NCBI RefSeq assembly: GCF_044542075.1
Contig: NZ_JBITTU010000006.1
Span: 186,001 to 250,000 of the forward strand
Origin: Leeuwenhoekiella sp044542075
GTDB lineage: Bacteria > Bacteroidota > Bacteroidia > Flavobacteriales > Flavobacteriaceae
Direction: 5' to 3'
Length of the DNA stretch: 64,000 nucleotides
Shown: positions 1-8,357 of the stretch, piece by piece
Position numbering within the stretch: position 1 is the first letter of the stretch
How the letters are laid out: each line of letters starts with the position of its first letter
Made by a program: the position numbers and the translations under genes
The notes under the pieces: model-generated
Database searches by the model: none
What the model was told of the DNA's origin: nothing
Seen by the model: the letters and a program-made list of their open reading frames with translations, nothing else

Positions 1-471
1 CTACTGTAGTTTTGTTATGTCATCTAGCTGCTGTAAATCATCAATTGTTCGGTAAATTTTTGAAAGCTGATTGTTAATTACCGTACGTAAATGCTGAGGA
101 AATTCGTGCGATTGTAAAACAGTCTCATACTCGTGTGCGCTATTTTTCTCACCTCTTAAGCATTCTTCAAGCACAGTTGATACGTCTGCACTTAGTATAG
201 TATTCTTTAATTCAATCCATGTTCGGTGCAAATCAGCGGCTAGTGTTCCGCTAGATTTAGGAGTTTCATTTAGAGCGTGTAATTCACGATCTAATTCTGT
301 TGCAAAATTACTACGTTTTGCCGCCTGACGTTGCATAAACCCTCTCAAATCAGGATGTTCTAAATGCTGCATAGCTTTTATAAATCCCTTTTCGGCATCA
401 TAGTTTTTAACTAGTAAACCTTGTAAACTTTCGGTTAATTTGTTGTGTGTTTTTTGCTTATCAGATTCCAT
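1..471 (-). CDS. DUF2383 / PA2169-type four-helix-bundle protein
   Basis: The 156-residue product is almost entirely helical, with no signal peptide or membrane segment. Its N-terminal two thirds (about residues 8-120) fit the DUF2383 ferritin-like fold, with E/D/H-rich helices such as YDAEKGFIKAM and CLRGEKNSAHEYETVL. Members are small cytoplasmic proteins often linked with stress; no enzymatic role is established. The gene is complete, with stop codon TAG at the window edge and an ATG start at 471. Family assignment comes from sequence resemblance only. Function remains unknown. Confidence 0.75.
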   Translation of the reverse strand: MESDKQKTHNKLTESLQGLLVKNYDAEKGFIKAMQHLEHPDLRGFMQRQAAKRSNFATELDRELHALNETPKSSGTLAADLHRTWIELKNTILSADVSTVLEECLRGEKNSAHEYETVLQSHEFPQHLRTVINNQLSKIYRTIDDLQQLDDITKLQ

Positions 472-960
472 AGATATACGTATTAATGCAGACTGTTTTT
501 GAAATCTGGCATCATGTTAATTTTGTACTTGACAAAGTTACCCTTAACAACTTTATTTTTTATAGATTTTGCAATAGGTTAACAAAGAAATAAAATCAAA
601 ATACCTGCAACAACACTTAATTATCGTAATATTACGATGAATTGAAGTCAATTACTTTTAAAAGATGCTTCATTGCTGAATAACAGAATGAAATGGCGCT
701 AAACACATAAGTACGGGTCCGTTCGGCATATAGTTCTATTCTGTAAGAACTTTGTTAAATCTAAGACCTATTAAAGCAGTCTAAAATAGCTTGACAATAG
801 AAAATGCTAAAAAATTAAATTATTTATTAGAAACAGAAGATGATGATACGTGTTTGCTACTGTATAAATCAAAACTCTTCTATGTTTTTTGAATAGCAAA
901 AGATTTAATTTGAACATAATGAAATTAATAAGCAATCTGATTGTTGCTAAATCACAAAAT
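472..960. other. Intergenic region, no convincing gene
   Basis: This AT-rich stretch of about 490 bp separates the DUF2383 and DUF6428 genes. Apart from the 16-bp palindrome at 623-638 I see no RNA gene, repeat or long reading frame. A regulator gene of the ArsR type, usual in front of DUF6428 genes, is not recognisable here in any frame. Confidence 0.6.
623..638. promoter_or_regulatory. 16-bp perfect palindrome, possible ArsR-type operator
   Basis: ATCGTAATATTACGAT is an exact palindrome lying about 320 bp upstream of the DUF6428 gene. Its size and composition resemble operators of ArsR/SmtB repressors, which normally control DUF6428-containing arsenic loci in Bacteroidota. No arsR gene lies next to it, so regulator and function are inference. 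Confidence 0.4.
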
Positions 961-1422
961 ATGTTATTATCCGAACTTAAAAAAAATGCTTCTAAAGCTT
1001 TAAAAATTGGTTTTGAATTACCTAACGGAAAACTAGTACCCAGTCATTTTCACGTCACCGAAGTAGGATTAAGTACTAAGCGTTTTATAGATTGTGGGGG
1101 TCAGAAGCGAACTAAAGAAACTATTGTGCTGCAACTATGGTCTGCTAATGATTATAACCATAGGTTGCACCCTGAAAAATTAGTCGAAATATTAAGTCTA
1201 TCTGAACGCGAATTGCAACTACCCGACCTTGATGTCGAAATCGAGTATCAGGGAGAGACTATTAATATTTATAATTTAGGTCATAACGGGAAATATTTTA
1301 CCCTAATAGCTCAACTAACAGATTGTCTGGCAAAAGATGCCTGCGGTATCGAAGACCGTCAAACAACCCCGCTAATTAAAGCTGCTTCAGACCCTTGTAT
1401 TCCCGGAAACGGATGTTGCTAA
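961..1422 (+). CDS. DUF6428 family protein
   Basis: From ATG 961 this is a 153-residue soluble protein matching DUF6428: an N-terminal LP-NGK-VPSHFHVTEVG stretch, a central beta-rich part and a Cys-rich end (DPCIPGNGCC). An open frame extends upstream to TTG 889 with another ATG at 919, but the family usually begins as here, with MLLSELKKN. In other flavobacteria this family sits inside arsenic-resistance operons between arsR and a low-molecular-weight phosphatase-type arsenate reductase. Neither partner is present here. The terminal cysteine pair could bind a thiophilic metal or arsenite, but that is inference. Confidence 0.75.
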   Translation: MLLSELKKNASKALKIGFELPNGKLVPSHFHVTEVGLSTKRFIDCGGQKRTKETIVLQLWSANDYNHRLHPEKLVEILSLSERELQLPDLDVEIEYQGETINIYNLGHNGKYFTLIAQLTDCLAKDACGIEDRQTTPLIKAASDPCIPGNGCC

Positions 1423-1623
1423 TAGTTAGAATAGTTCACTAATACGGCTTGATAACTCAAAGGTCTAAGACGGTACGCTACAAGAAAAAGTAAAAGCCGC
1501 AAGAATCAGACAGATATAAAACGAAATAAAATATTTTAGTCTATCCAAGTGATACAAAGTCTATTATTAAGCAAAAAGTAATTTTACGATCAGTTTTTCT
1601 AATATTCGGTAGCTACTTAAAAG

Positions 1624-1631
1624 TATATTTG
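1624..1631 (+). promoter_or_regulatory. Promoter -7 box (TATATTTG) for MFS gene
   Basis: TATATTTG matches the Bacteroidota -7 consensus TAnnTTTG and ends 17 nt before the MFS start codon. No clear TTG element lies at the -33 position. Confidence 0.55.
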
Positions 1632-1648
1632 CGCCATAAATTAGGTTT

Positions 1649-2917
1649 ATGGCTAAGAATGATCCTTACGCAGCATTACGTTACAAAGAATTTAATATCT
1701 TTTTACTTGTGCGCTTTGCCATGGTATTTGCCTGGTCTATGCAATTTGTAGTTATTGAGTGGGAAGTGTATAGTATAACTAAAAACCCGTTATCTCTAGG
1801 TATTATTGGTTTAATGGAAGTTATACCGGCCGTTTCATTAGCATTATTTGCAGGACATATCGTAGATCAAAATGAAAAAAGAAATTTGCTTTTTAAATGT
1901 CTTTTTGGTTTTTCGGTAATTAGCATTGGTCTTTTTTTATTGACCTGGCCTCGATTTACCGCTTCGATTTCTACAAATGTTACCTTAAACTGTATCTATT
2001 TTTTGGTTTTCTTAGGCGGTGTGGTGCGTGCCTTTTTAGGACCTACGATTTTCTCCCTGTTTTCTCTGGTAGTCCCTAAAAAAGTTTATCCTAATGCGGC
2101 TACCTGGAGCAGTAGTGTCTGGCAAATGGGCGCGGTACTTGGGCCTGCTTTAGGTGGTTTTGCGATAAACTGGTTTGGAGTTCACTGGTCAATGTGTTTA
2201 ATATTTGGTTTTTCCCTTTTTGCTCTTATTTGCTTGTCTCAGATTAAGCAAAAACCCATATTAAATCCTAACATTGGAGAGCCTATTTTAAAAAGCTTAA
2301 AAGAGGGAATACAATTTGTGCGCAATAGTAAAGCAGTTTTAGGTGCGTTAAGTTTAGATATGGTTGCTGTGCTTTTTGGTGGGGCAGTTGCTTTACTCCC
2401 TATATATGCGCAAGATGTATTAAAGGTGGGACCAGAAGGTTTTGGTATTTTACGAGCAGCTCCTGCAGTGGGAGCACTTATTACTATGTTTACTTCAGCG
2501 TATTTTCCATTGTATAAGAAAGCCGGATTAAAATTATTAGCAGCTATTTTTGGTTTTGGAGTTTGTATAATTGTCTTTGGTTTATCTACAACATTCTGGC
2601 TCTCTGTGGCAGCCTTATTTATGAGTGGTGTTACAGATGGTATTTCTATGATTATACGGCAGACCATTTTACAACTTAGAACTCCAGACTCGATGCGGGG
2701 AAGGGTAGCTTCCGTAAACTCTATGTTTGTGGGAAGTTCTAATGAACTGGGAGCTTTTGAAAGTGGTCTTACGGCAAAACTTATGGGAACGGTAACTGCG
2801 GTTGTCTTTGGAGGAAGTATGACTTTAATAACAGTGGTTTTTACAGGTATTATTTCACCTAAATTTAGAAAATTAGACCTACGGAAAGATCTGCAAGAAC
2901 ATGAGGCTCAAAACTAG
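1649..2917 (+). CDS. MFS transporter (MFS_3 / EntS-like exporter)
   Basis: The 422-residue polytopic membrane protein has about 12 hydrophobic segments and the loop GHIVDQNEKRN after helix 2, which corresponds to the MFS signature between TM2 and TM3. A second conserved loop, RTPDSMRGRVASV, follows TM10 and is typical of the MFS_3 group that includes enterobactin exporter EntS. It probably exports a small molecule by proton antiport; the substrate is unknown. It has its own promoter box and ends 2 nt before a convergent operon of secreted proteins. Confidence 0.85.
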   Translation: MAKNDPYAALRYKEFNIFLLVRFAMVFAWSMQFVVIEWEVYSITKNPLSLGIIGLMEVIPAVSLALFAGHIVDQNEKRNLLFKCLFGFSVISIGLFLLTWPRFTASISTNVTLNCIYFLVFLGGVVRAFLGPTIFSLFSLVVPKKVYPNAATWSSSVWQMGAVLGPALGGFAINWFGVHWSMCLIFGFSLFALICLSQIKQKPILNPNIGEPILKSLKEGIQFVRNSKAVLGALSLDMVAVLFGGAVALLPIYAQDVLKVGPEGFGILRAAPAVGALITMFTSAYFPLYKKAGLKLLAAIFGFGVCIIVFGLSTTFWLSVAALFMSGVTDGISMIIRQTILQLRTPDSMRGRVASVNSMFVGSSNELGAFESGLTAKLMGTVTAVVFGGSMTLITVVFTGIISPKFRKLDLRKDLQEHEAQN

Positions 2918-2919
2918 AT

Positions 2920-3576
2920 TTAAAATCCCGCTGGCTTGGGTAAAGTACCTATAGTATTCTTATTTACATTCACAGTAAAACCGGGCACTTCTTTAGCTAG
3001 CAAACCCTTTCTAAATATGATAATATTCATGTGTAAATCTATGGTAGTTACCGGGTTTGCTGATGTTCTAAAAATGCCACCGTTATTTATAAAGCATTTA
3101 ATATACCATTTTCTATCTACAGGATTTTTATATGCGTAAACCTGATAACCTTCTACAATTGTGTTAACCGTTCCGCTCGCGGTGATTACGCTTGTAGAGC
3201 CGGTACCGTGTTCAACAAAGTAATATCCCTGTACCGAAAGTATATAATCATCTGTACTTATTTTTGTATTATAGTCTGTAATACCAAATCGAGAAGTGTT
3301 GCTAAAAACCAATTCAGCATAATTAATGGGACCATATTTACTTACTGAAATATCGTATTGAACAATTGAATTATCTGTTCTTTCTATAATAAGCTTGGAC
3401 CCTCGTATTTGGGTTGAATTACCAGGATTTTCTAGAAAAAGCTTTTCATCTATAATTGCTGTACCGTCTACATCCAACATTGCTGTAGGGGCATCTGTAT
3501 TTATTCCCACTTGTGCCTGTATACACCATGGGTTTATAAATAGAAAAAATAGGGTATATAGTAGTTTTTTAATCAT
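2920..3576 (-). CDS. Secreted protein, third of three tandem paralogues
   Basis: The 218-residue protein has a signal peptide ending near CIQAQ. It continues with QVGINTDAPTAMLDVDGTA, a variant of the VGIGT-P-x-LDV motif at the mature N-terminus of many Bacteroidota surface or fibre-like proteins. The rest is predicted beta-rich, with a KWYIKCFINNG segment that aligns with NGTWHLEIRN and NGTWHIKADF in its two neighbours. There is no obvious T9SS sorting domain. It is last in the operon, its ATG directly following the TAA of the upstream paralogue. It does not extend beyond the short-protein class, and function is unknown. Confidence 0.75.
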   Translation of the reverse strand: MIKKLLYTLFFLFINPWCIQAQVGINTDAPTAMLDVDGTAIIDEKLFLENPGNSTQIRGSKLIIERTDNSIVQYDISVSKYGPINYAELVFSNTSRFGITDYNTKISTDDYILSVQGYYFVEHGTGSTSVITASGTVNTIVEGYQVYAYKNPVDRKWYIKCFINNGGIFRTSANPVTTIDLHMNIIIFRKGLLAKEVPGFTVNVNKNTIGTLPKPAGF

Positions 3577-4212
3577 TTAGTAGAGATCAGGTATTATTGC
3601 CGCTGTACCTGTGTTATTGCCATTAAGATTTGTACGTATGACCGGTAATTTGCGATAAAAAGAGGTGTCGTAAACAATTAAAGTAAATTCATAAGCGACA
3701 GCATTAGTTTCTACAACAGTGTCTAAATATCTATTTCTAATTTCTAAATGCCAGGTTCCATTACTTTCAAAAACACGCACCACAAACGCACCTATAGAAT
3801 CAAGATTTGTATTTATGGGAAGTTTTATTACGGGAGCTCCTATATATCTAAAGTCTGCGATACCTACAATGTATTTATCGGTTTCAAAGCTTATATCAAT
3901 ATCTATTAAATTATCATAACTCAGATTTTCAAACCTGTATTTAAAAATATTCATTGGGGCAACAGTAAGTTCATCTACATTAAGGCGTGTTATTTCACCG
4001 GTTACAGGAGATGAATTTGTACGGCGTGTTAGTAGTTTAAAATTTTCATCTGTAGCAGTGACGGTAGGAAGAATATTGGTTTTAAAATTGTCTTGCACCA
4101 CGACAGAACCTGCTACGTGCAAATCTGCTAGAGGCAAAGTAGTGCCAATACCAACCTGAGCAAAAGTTTTGCCTACTATAAGAAAAAGAATCAATAAGTA
4201 TTTTTCTTTCAT
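3577..4212 (-). CDS. Secreted protein, second of three tandem paralogues
   Basis: From ATG 4212 this is a 211-residue protein; a TTG two codons upstream is less likely because MKEKYLLILFLIVGKTFAQ reads as a normal signal peptide. The mature part begins QVGIGTTLPLADLHVAGSVVV, followed by beta-rich sequence with VFESNGTWHLEIRNRY. It shares this layout with both neighbours, which supports gene duplication within an operon. It begins 6 nt after the first paralogue and abuts the third. A surface or matrix structural role is plausible but unproven. Confidence 0.75.
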   Translation of the reverse strand: MKEKYLLILFLIVGKTFAQVGIGTTLPLADLHVAGSVVVQDNFKTNILPTVTATDENFKLLTRRTNSSPVTGEITRLNVDELTVAPMNIFKYRFENLSYDNLIDIDISFETDKYIVGIADFRYIGAPVIKLPINTNLDSIGAFVVRVFESNGTWHLEIRNRYLDTVVETNAVAYEFTLIVYDTSFYRKLPVIRTNLNGNNTGTAAIIPDLY

Positions 4213-4218
4213 ATACAA

Positions 4219-4836
4219 TTAATTTATAAACGGGTTGACAGCGGTTTGAGTTGTTCCGCCAGCCATCGAAACATTTATTTTTCCAAACTGCTTTGATAAA
4301 TCATTCGAGTAAATGAGAGTTGTAATTGTCCAGGTTCCTTTTTCTGCTGGATATCTATTGTTAGCAGCTGGGAAATCTGCTTTTATGTGCCAGGTACCAT
4401 TTTGAATAAATGCAGAATAAAACGGAATTGTGGCATTTCTATTAATATCTAATTCACGATCATAGGAAGCAGAAATTGCATTTAGAACAAAATCTGTAGC
4501 ATTTACCTGTGTATCAAAATCATAAACCCAATCTTCATTAGGATTAAATATCTCATAAACCTGAATATATCCCAGGGCAGCACCTGTAGGATTACTCACA
4601 TCTAAAGATTTTATACGTGCGTTTCCTTCTTGAATTAAAAAGGTAGAAGTGTCTTCGTCCTGTAAATTATCAATTACACCGATTGTTACTCCAGATCGAA
4701 TATTTGCGTCACCCGCAACTTCTAATTTCATTCTAGGATTCACGGTACCTATACCTACCGCTGTTTGTTGCGCAGATAAAGGGAGGAGAATAGTGGAGAA
4801 TAAAATGAAGAGAATTAAAAATTTAAAAGCTCTCAT
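4219..4836 (-). CDS. Secreted protein, first of three tandem paralogues
   Basis: The 205-residue product has a signal peptide (MRAFKFLILFILFSTILLPLSAQ, cleaved near the Q). Next comes TAVGIGTVNPRMKLEVAGDANI, the VGIGT-P motif, then beta-rich sequence with FIQNGTWHIKADFPAAN. It is the promoter-proximal gene of a three-gene minus-strand operon. A weak -7-like string, AATTTTTG on the minus strand, lies about 35 nt upstream near 4870. There is no enzyme motif. The paralogues have diverged strongly outside the N-terminal motif and the NGTWH segment, suggesting an old duplication with distinct roles. Confidence 0.72.
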   Translation of the reverse strand: MRAFKFLILFILFSTILLPLSAQQTAVGIGTVNPRMKLEVAGDANIRSGVTIGVIDNLQDEDTSTFLIQEGNARIKSLDVSNPTGAALGYIQVYEIFNPNEDWVYDFDTQVNATDFVLNAISASYDRELDINRNATIPFYSAFIQNGTWHIKADFPAANNRYPAEKGTWTITTLIYSNDLSKQFGKINVSMAGGTTQTAVNPFIN

Positions 4837-5242
4837 TAATAGTTAGTTAGGATATCAAGTAAAACTAACAAAAATTTTAGATCTGGATATTCAAAAAAAC
4901 GATTAAAAGCTTTTAAATACGTTTTTTAACATAAAAAGTCCATAAATAACTTGTAAAATATTCGATATGTAAGAAAAAACTGTATACATCAAGATTTAGA
5001 TGATGCTTTTTTTAATCAAAAAATCATTTAGTTAAACTCGCAATAGAGACTTGCCAGAATTGTAAAATATGACTTTAAATTTGTATCTTTACCGAAGTTT
5101 AGATTTTTTAGCATTCCTGCTAAAGATGTTACTTGATAACGAAAGATATATTAAAAGGTAAATAAATTACCATTCTTCATATCACACGTATCATTACCTC
5201 AAAAAACAATCTAGGCTAGTATTTATTCACCTAAAACAGATA
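4837..5242. promoter_or_regulatory. Divergent intergenic region with long cold-shock leader
   Basis: A -7 box TAAATTTG at 5076-5083, with TTG at 5051-5053 spaced 22 nt, predicts transcription starting near 5086. This gives a leader of about 155 nt before the cold-shock-domain gene. In it, TTTAGCA-TTCC-TGCTAAA (5107-5124) is a perfect 7-bp hairpin, and GGTAA-ATAAA-TTACC (5157-5171) a 5-bp hairpin. Long structured leaders are known for cspA-type genes, where they act as thermosensors; this role here is inference. Confidence 0.6.
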
Positions 5243-5707
5243 ATGGCTAAATCACAACAAACTTATAGCAAGACAGAAAGAGAGAAGAAGCGTATAAAAA
5301 AACGTGAAGAAAAATTAAAACGTAAAGAAGAGCGTAAAGCAAATTCTGTAGGCGGAAACTTTGAAGATATGATCGCGTATGTTGATCACAACGGAAATTT
5401 AACAGATACCCCGCCAGATCCTTCATTACGAGTAGAAGTAGAATTAGAAGACATTCAAATAAGTGTCCCTAAAACTACTGAAGAAGATAAGATAGCTGCA
5501 GAAGAAGCAAAATTTAGAAAAGGTAAAGTATCCTTTTTTGATCATTCTAAAGGTTTCGGATTTATTATTGATACCGAAAATCAGGAGAAATATTTTGTTC
5601 ACGTAAGCGGAATTCTAGATGGCGAACTTAATGAAAATGACAAAGTCGCTTATGAACTAGAGCGTGGTCAAAAAGGTATGAATGCTGTAAGAGTTAGTAA
5701 AATTTAA
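5243..5707 (+). CDS. Cold-shock-domain protein with Lys/Arg-rich N-terminal extension
   Basis: The 154-residue protein has a highly charged helix (residues 8-34, mostly K, R and E), an acidic linker and a C-terminal cold-shock domain (about 92-154). RNP1 is KGFGFI (103-108) and RNP2 is YFVHVS (117-122), the single-stranded nucleic-acid binding motifs. It is over twice the size of a classical Csp such as the one at 61105-61296. A role in RNA chaperoning is likely, and the basic arm may add RNA or ribosome affinity. Its TAA directly abuts the stop codon of the convergent DUF1853 gene with no base between them. Confidence 0.85.
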   Translation: MAKSQQTYSKTEREKKRIKKREEKLKRKEERKANSVGGNFEDMIAYVDHNGNLTDTPPDPSLRVEVELEDIQISVPKTTEEDKIAAEEAKFRKGKVSFFDHSKGFGFIIDTENQEKYFVHVSGILDGELNENDKVAYELERGQKGMNAVRVSKI

Positions 5708-6538
5708 TTACCACCAGGTTGCAAAATGTCTTTTACAGACTTTAGTATTGCAATCTTTTACCCAAAACATACACGAGCGTTGTTCTTCTAGAGCAGCGCT
5801 TATTTTTTTGTAAAAACTTCTGTATGGTAAAAACTCTTCAAATTCTGATGGCTTACTTACCCAATCGTTTTTAGGTGGTATATAGTAAGTGTACTCGCTA
5901 TTTAGAAAAAAGTCTAACTGCTCTCTTCTGAAGTAAATACCGGCGACGCAGTTTTGAAATTTAGAAATCACTTGATCTGTAGTAAATTTAAAAGGGACAA
6001 ATATCTGCGCTTTAAAATATATTTGCTGCTCTATATAGCGATCTAGTAACCTTAAATCCTTTAAATACAATTGCGTATTCCTATTTTTTAAAATAGGAAA
6101 TTGATGCTGACTCAATTTATTAAGTTTAAAAATCAATTGATCTTTTGCGTTAGGACCAATGAGTTTAGCGCGCCAGTCTCCTTCAATTTCAGGTCTGTAG
6201 AAATAAAATTTATACACCATTTCAAGATGTATTAATTTCTTTTCTTTATGATCTTCTAATATAAAATCTAGCTCACCTAACGTACGCTTATTTGCAATAA
6301 TCTGTAAATTCTTAGCACGTATTGTATAATGCTCATTTTTTAAAGCAGCACTCATAAACACTTCCATTCGCTGACCTAAACGTATATTTTGAGGCATTAC
6401 AAAATCATCAGGAAGCGTATCTGAAAAATTTTTTAATTGAAAATTTAAAAACGGAAATTCAAACGGAGCAAATATGAGTTGCTCCGTATTTAGAAATCCG
6501 GTGTATTGAAGTTGTAGTTTTTTAGGTTCTGGTTTCAA
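5708..6538 (-). CDS. DUF1853 family protein, nuclease-fold-like
   Basis: The 276-residue soluble protein fits DUF1853. Residues around 85-112 read TLGELDFILED followed by LIHLEMVYKFY, an arrangement of D and E-x-x-x-K resembling the core of PD-(D/E)xK nucleases. Whether it is catalytic is unknown. It starts at a TTG whose last bases overlap the TGA of cysM (4-nt overlap), so translation is probably coupled. It is third in the cysE-cysM-DUF1853 operon, although the family has no known role in sulfur metabolism. Confidence 0.7.
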   Translation of the reverse strand: MKPEPKKLQLQYTGFLNTEQLIFAPFEFPFLNFQLKNFSDTLPDDFVMPQNIRLGQRMEVFMSAALKNEHYTIRAKNLQIIANKRTLGELDFILEDHKEKKLIHLEMVYKFYFYRPEIEGDWRAKLIGPNAKDQLIFKLNKLSQHQFPILKNRNTQLYLKDLRLLDRYIEQQIYFKAQIFVPFKFTTDQVISKFQNCVAGIYFRREQLDFFLNSEYTYYIPPKNDWVSKPSEFEEFLPYRSFYKKISAALEEQRSCMFWVKDCNTKVCKRHFATWW

Positions 6539-7419
6539 TCGAATAAATCTGAAGATAGATATCGATCACCGCGGTCACAAATTATTGAAACTACAATACC
6601 TTCTTCTAACTGTTCGCAAAGTCGCAGTGCAGCTACTGTAGCACCGCCGCTACTCATTCCGCTAAAAATACCTTCTTCTTCAGCAAGTCGTTTTGCCATA
6701 ACACGGGCATCTGCTTCACTAACTTCTATTACCTGGTCAACTTTTGAAGCATCAAATATTTTAGGGAGATACTCCTGTGGCCATTTACGTATGCCAGGAA
6801 TACTAGAATCATCTGTAGGTTGTACACCTACAATTTGAATATCTTTATTTTGTTCTTTTAGATACGTTGAAGTGCCCATAATGGTACCTGTGGTACCCAT
6901 TGAAGAAACAAAGTGGGTTACTTTACCTGCCGTATCTTTAAAAATTTCGGGTCCTGTTGTTTTGTAATGCGCTTTCCAATTATCAGGATTAGAAAACTGA
7001 TCGAACATATAATAGCCTTCATTTTTTACTTTAGCTTCTGCAAAATCACGGGCTCCTTCAATACCTATTTCCTTTGAAGTTAAAATAACTTTTGTGCCGT
7101 ATGCACGCATCGTTTGTACACGTTCTTTAGTTGCGTTTTCGGGCATTACAATTTCTAGATGTAGGCCGTATATAGAGGCTATCATAGCAAGTGCTATACC
7201 CGTATTGCCGCTGGTAGCTTCTATAAGTTTTGTGTCTTTATTAATGTCGCCGCGCTCTAATGCACTTGTGATCATATTAAAAGCAGCTCGATCTTTTACG
7301 CTTCCACCGGGATTTTGTCCTTCAAGTTTAAAAAGTAATTTAACTTTAGAATTTGTTTGTAAAACCCGGGATTCTACAAGGGGAGTATTGCCAATAAGGC
7401 GTTCTATTGAGTAATTCAT
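6535..7419 (-). CDS. cysM: Cysteine synthase B (O-acetylserine sulfhydrylase)
   Basis: This 294-residue PLP enzyme converts O-acetylserine plus sulfide or thiosulfate to cysteine. Visible motifs are the PLP lysine K42 in PGGSVKDRAAF, the TSGNTG phosphate loop at 69-74 and a GTTGT loop in the middle. The length and the ERLIGNTPL start agree with the CysM/CysK family. The missing extended C-terminus and small size favour CysM, but CysM and CysK cannot be firmly separated by eye. It follows cysE by 23 nt in the same operon, so substrate supply and use are co-expressed. Confidence 0.88.
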   Translation of the reverse strand: MNYSIERLIGNTPLVESRVLQTNSKVKLLFKLEGQNPGGSVKDRAAFNMITSALERGDINKDTKLIEATSGNTGIALAMIASIYGLHLEIVMPENATKERVQTMRAYGTKVILTSKEIGIEGARDFAEAKVKNEGYYMFDQFSNPDNWKAHYKTTGPEIFKDTAGKVTHFVSSMGTTGTIMGTSTYLKEQNKDIQIVGVQPTDDSSIPGIRKWPQEYLPKIFDASKVDQVIEVSEADARVMAKRLAEEEGIFSGMSSGGATVAALRLCEQLEEGIVVSIICDRGDRYLSSDLFD

Positions 7420-7442
7420 AATCTATTTTTGAAATACCGAAT

Positions 7443-8237
7443 TTATTTCTTTTCGAGCTCTCTAATCAGAATTTCGGGTTTGTGGGAAACCAGGGAGTAG
7501 GGTGGGACAGATTTTGTAAGCCAAACATTACCACCTATTAAACAATGTTCACCTATTACCGTCTCACCGCCCAGAATTGTCGCATTTGCATAAATTGTTA
7601 CGTAATTCTCGATGGTAGGATGACGCTTTACCGCTTGTAATTCTTTAGAAACACTAAGAGCTCCCAAAGTAACTCCTTGATATAATTTAACATGATCTTT
7701 AATCACGGCGGTTTCACCAATTACGATCCCTGTAGCGTGATCCATAAAAAAATGCTCTCCTATGGTTGCTCCCGGGTTGATATCTACACCGGTTACCTGA
7801 TGCGCATATTCTGTCATTAAGCGCGGTACAATAGGAAACCCTTTTTTATAAAGCGCATGACTTAATCTATAAATAGCTATTGCATAAAAACCGGGGTAAG
7901 CAAGATAAACTTCTTCAATGGTTTCTGCTGCAGGATCATTTGTATAAATCGCTTTAGCATCAAGGTTAAGTTTTCTAAGAATTTCAGGAAGTTCACTCAC
8001 GTAGTCATCCCAAACTTTACTGCATTTTTTATCGAGTTCCCAGCAGGCAAGTTCTACAAGATCTTCAAATAGTCGCTCTAAACGGTCTAAATCTTCTTCG
8101 AGATTATTGGGAAAATTAAATAAAGTCGCAAATAATTCACGTGTAAAACGCTGTGTATCTTCCTTTAGTTTAAAATTAAGGTTAGCGTTTTGTTTGTGTG
8201 ACCGTATTTGATTTACAATTTCTTTCTTGTTTACCAT
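7443..8237 (-). CDS. cysE: Serine O-acetyltransferase (EpsC/CysE type)
   Basis: The enzyme acetylates L-serine with acetyl-CoA, the first committed step of cysteine synthesis. The N-terminal helical part is followed by a left-handed beta-helix rich in hexapeptide repeats, with TGVDINPGATIGEHFFMDH holding the active-site Asp/His. I start it at ATG 8237 (264 residues). The reading frame stays open to GTG 8279, but a -7 box at 8262-8255 lies between the two, so the upstream codon would not be transcribed. It is the first gene of the operon with cysM. Confidence 0.88.
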   Translation of the reverse strand: MVNKKEIVNQIRSHKQNANLNFKLKEDTQRFTRELFATLFNFPNNLEEDLDRLERLFEDLVELACWELDKKCSKVWDDYVSELPEILRKLNLDAKAIYTNDPAAETIEEVYLAYPGFYAIAIYRLSHALYKKGFPIVPRLMTEYAHQVTGVDINPGATIGEHFFMDHATGIVIGETAVIKDHVKLYQGVTLGALSVSKELQAVKRHPTIENYVTIYANATILGGETVIGEHCLIGGNVWLTKSVPPYSLVSHKPEILIRELEKK

Positions 8238-8254
8238 TGCTTTTAAGTTACTGT

Positions 8255-8262
8255 CAAATTTA
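8255..8262 (-). promoter_or_regulatory. Promoter -7 box (TAAATTTG) for the cysE operon
   Basis: On the minus strand TAAATTTG ends 17 nt before the cysE ATG. It matches TAnnTTTG exactly; I see no TTG at the -33 position. It decides between the two possible cysE starts. Confidence 0.55.
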
Positions 8263-8345
8263 GAGAATAGTATTTGCACAGTTTGATGTTCTGGTCAGGA
8301 ATTTTCTCCTAAAATAAAAGAAAACCCCCTTCTCAATAATAGTTT

Positions 8346-8353
8346 TATTTTTG
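8346..8353 (+). promoter_or_regulatory. Promoter -7 box (TATTTTTG), probable leaderless start
   Basis: TATTTTTG ends only 4 nt before the ATG at 8358, so the transcript should begin at or next to the start codon. Confidence 0.55.
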
Positions 8354-8357
8354 CATT

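Noticed and set aside
889..960. N-terminal extension of the DUF6428 protein from TTG 889 or ATG 919
   Set aside because: The added residues do not match the family, whose proteins begin at the position of ATG 961.
2239..2667. Minus-strand open frame of 142 codons inside the MFS gene
   Set aside because: It lies entirely antisense to a clear MFS transporter and has no domain or promoter.
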